Source of the DNA: Gemmata sp. | GTDB taxonomy: Bacteria; Planctomycetota; Planctomycetia; Gemmatales; Gemmataceae | Direction: 5' to 3' | Length of the DNA stretch: 64,000 nt | Assembly: GCA_025055115.1 (NCBI GenBank) | Contig: JANWYJ010000064.1 | Span: 36,022-100,021 of the forward strand | Shown: piece by piece, positions 63,011 through 64,000 of the stretch | Layout: each line of letters starts with the position of its first letter | Numbering within the stretch: the first letter of the stretch is position 1 | Program-made: the position numbers and the translations under genes | Notes under the pieces: generated by a model | What the model was told of the DNA's origin: nothing | Database searches by the model: none | The model's input: only the letters and a program-made list of their open reading frames with translations

Positions 63011-63415
63011 ATGCCCATCCCGATGGAACTTCGCCGTATCATCATCAGCGAACTCGACGATCACCAAATCGTCGTCCTCAAGGAGACCGACGGTGAGCGA
63101 AACTTCCCGATTGTTATTGGCATTTTTGAGGCCACCAGTATCGACCGCCGCGTGAAAGGCATGCCCTCACCGCGGCCACTGACGCATGATCTGATTATCT
63201 CCGTTGTGGAACAACTGGGCGGGGAAATCCAAGACATTCTCATCAGTGATTTGCAAGACCACACATACTACGCGAAACTCCGTATCCGCCACGACGGGGA
63301 ATTGATCGAAGTGGATTGCCGCCCCAGCGATGCCATCGCCATTGCGGTGGCCAGCCGTGTGCCGATCTACGTGAATGAAGAAGTTCTCGGCGAAGCTCTC
63401 GAGGATAACGAATAG
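63011..63415 (+). CDS. Bifunctional nuclease family (DUF151) protein
   Basis: 134 residues with GAGG upstream. The BFN pattern is MELRRIIISELDDHQIVVLK, ERNFPIVIGIFEATSIDRRV, RPLTHDLIISVVEQLGGEIQ, YYAKLRIRHDGELIEVDCRP and SDAIAIAVASRVPIYVNEEV. The family, first named for a plant/archaeal nuclease pair, is widespread. A nuclease activity has been reported for some members, but most are uncharacterised. Confidence 0.93.
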   Translation: MPIPMELRRIIISELDDHQIVVLKETDGERNFPIVIGIFEATSIDRRVKGMPSPRPLTHDLIISVVEQLGGEIQDILISDLQDHTYYAKLRIRHDGELIEVDCRPSDAIAIAVASRVPIYVNEEVLGEALEDNE

Positions 63416-63700
63416 AGTAAGCCACTCCGCAATTCCGATTGTGTTGTGGCCTAGCGCGGCCAAGGGGTACGGGGCCTTATTCGAGACCCACTCACTCGCT
63501 CGTGACGGGGTCGAGTCCCATGGCCCAGACCCGCGGAGAGGTGACACAATCCGCACCCGGAGAGTGCATCGCTTCTGACAAAAATCGAATTCATCGCCGC
63601 CGATTGCAACAGAGCCAATGAACGTCACACGCCAGACCGGAGGTATCCCGCCGCCGCGGCGACGCAGCGCATGGGCCGCAGCATGGCTGAGGAAAATGTC

Positions 63701-64000
63701 ATGCCGCCCACTTCTCTCGTCGCAGACCCGGGTACTAAGCACCCCCAACACCTCGGAAATGAACGGATGGAAAACAAGTTTCTTGACCAACGTCGTGCAG
63801 TCACACAATTAAGGCAAAGCGGCGATCTGCCGGGCATCCGAAAGCTCTTGCTCGACAAACCGGACTTTCTCGCCGACCCCGAATGCCAAGCGGACCTCAT
63901 GATCGGAGCGGCGATGCACTACCACGGCCCGCAATTGGTCGCGCTGCTCCACGAGCTCGGCATCCCCCTTGACATCCCAGACTGCCGCAACCCGATCCAG
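63701..64000 (+). CDS. Ankyrin-like protein, 5' part only
   Basis: From the ATG at 63701 (GAGGA upstream) an open frame of 100 codons reaches the right window edge. In-frame ATGs at 63683 and 63767 are alternatives. The translation includes RRAVTQLRQSGDLPGIRKLL, LDKPDFLADPECQADLMIGA, AMHYHGPQLVALLHELGIPL and DIPDCRNP. The spacing of alanine, helix breaker and LLHELG resembles ankyrin repeats. The function and length cannot be told. Confidence 0.6.
   Translation, partial: MPPTSLVADPGTKHPQHLGNERMENKFLDQRRAVTQLRQSGDLPGIRKLLLDKPDFLADPECQADLMIGAAMHYHGPQLVALLHELGIPLDIPDCRNPIQ

Noticed and set aside
63427..63545. tRNA-like stretch with GGGTCGAGTCCC after the bifunctional nuclease gene
   Set aside because: The T arm does not pair over five bases and no acceptor or anticodon stem closes around it.

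Overview
The window looks like chromosomal DNA of a planctomycete, probably in the Gemmata group (inference). The support is gene content: two DUF1501 proteins with twin-arginine signals, a CxPSR sulfatase, a secreted ThuA-domain protein, proline-rich secreted proteins, and a Hanks-type kinase next to FHA-domain and SpoIIE-phosphatase proteins. The DNA is GC-rich. Genes lie on both strands in short operons. I see no prophage, insertion sequence, CRISPR array or rRNA operon. There is one tRNA, tRNA-Ala(CGC).

Layout. 1-10 kb: truncated ABC transporter ATPase, metH, an orphan secretin-type N-domain, tRNA-Ala, a zinc-ribbon/HEAT membrane protein, a thioredoxin-fold protein and a beta-CASP nuclease. 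10-20 kb: Uma2 nuclease-fold protein, metG, trypsin-like protease, degenerate receiver protein, phosphodiesterase, ThuA protein, an unknown 149-aa protein, ilvN coupled to an unknown 101-aa protein, and a GT87 membrane protein. 20-36.5 kb: FHA-GAF-HD-GYP protein, fusA, alpha/beta hydrolase, aldehyde dehydrogenase, a second orphan secretin domain, trpE, DUF1501, aldose 1-epimerase, a D-xylonate-type dehydratase, a Dabb protein and a lipoate-ligase-like protein. 36.5-48.5 kb: histone-H1-like protein, lipoprotein, FHA protein, greA, degenerate ImmA/IrrE-like protein, Ser/Thr kinase, M42 peptidase, purH, tilS, DUF2752, lipoprotein and MazG-like protein. 48.5-64 kb: a 750-aa DUF11-type surface protein, RimI-like acetyltransferase, a double-signal-peptide fusion protein, cmk and an acyltransferase, sulfatase, two tandem paralogous secreted proteins, DUF1501, prfA, L31, SpoIIE-type phosphatase, a bifunctional-nuclease-family protein and the start of an ankyrin-like protein.

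The genes mostly do unrelated housekeeping jobs: methionine, branched-chain amino acid, tryptophan and purine synthesis, translation, tRNA modification and lipid synthesis. They are mixed with planctomycete-type secreted proteins. Signalling parts (kinase, phosphatase, FHA, HD-GYP, degenerate receiver) are scattered and not in one operon.

The most unusual signal is in the spacers. About thirty short direct duplications occur in 64 kb, almost all in or at the edge of intergenic DNA, and each has its own sequence. Many contain a copy of the neighbouring gene's last codons and stop codon; several others copy a Shine-Dalgarno or start region. About a dozen of the non-contiguous pairs are offset by 71-78 bp. 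This looks like a repeated local duplication process rather than a dispersed repeat family. I read these by eye, so the tally is a lower bound and may be biased.
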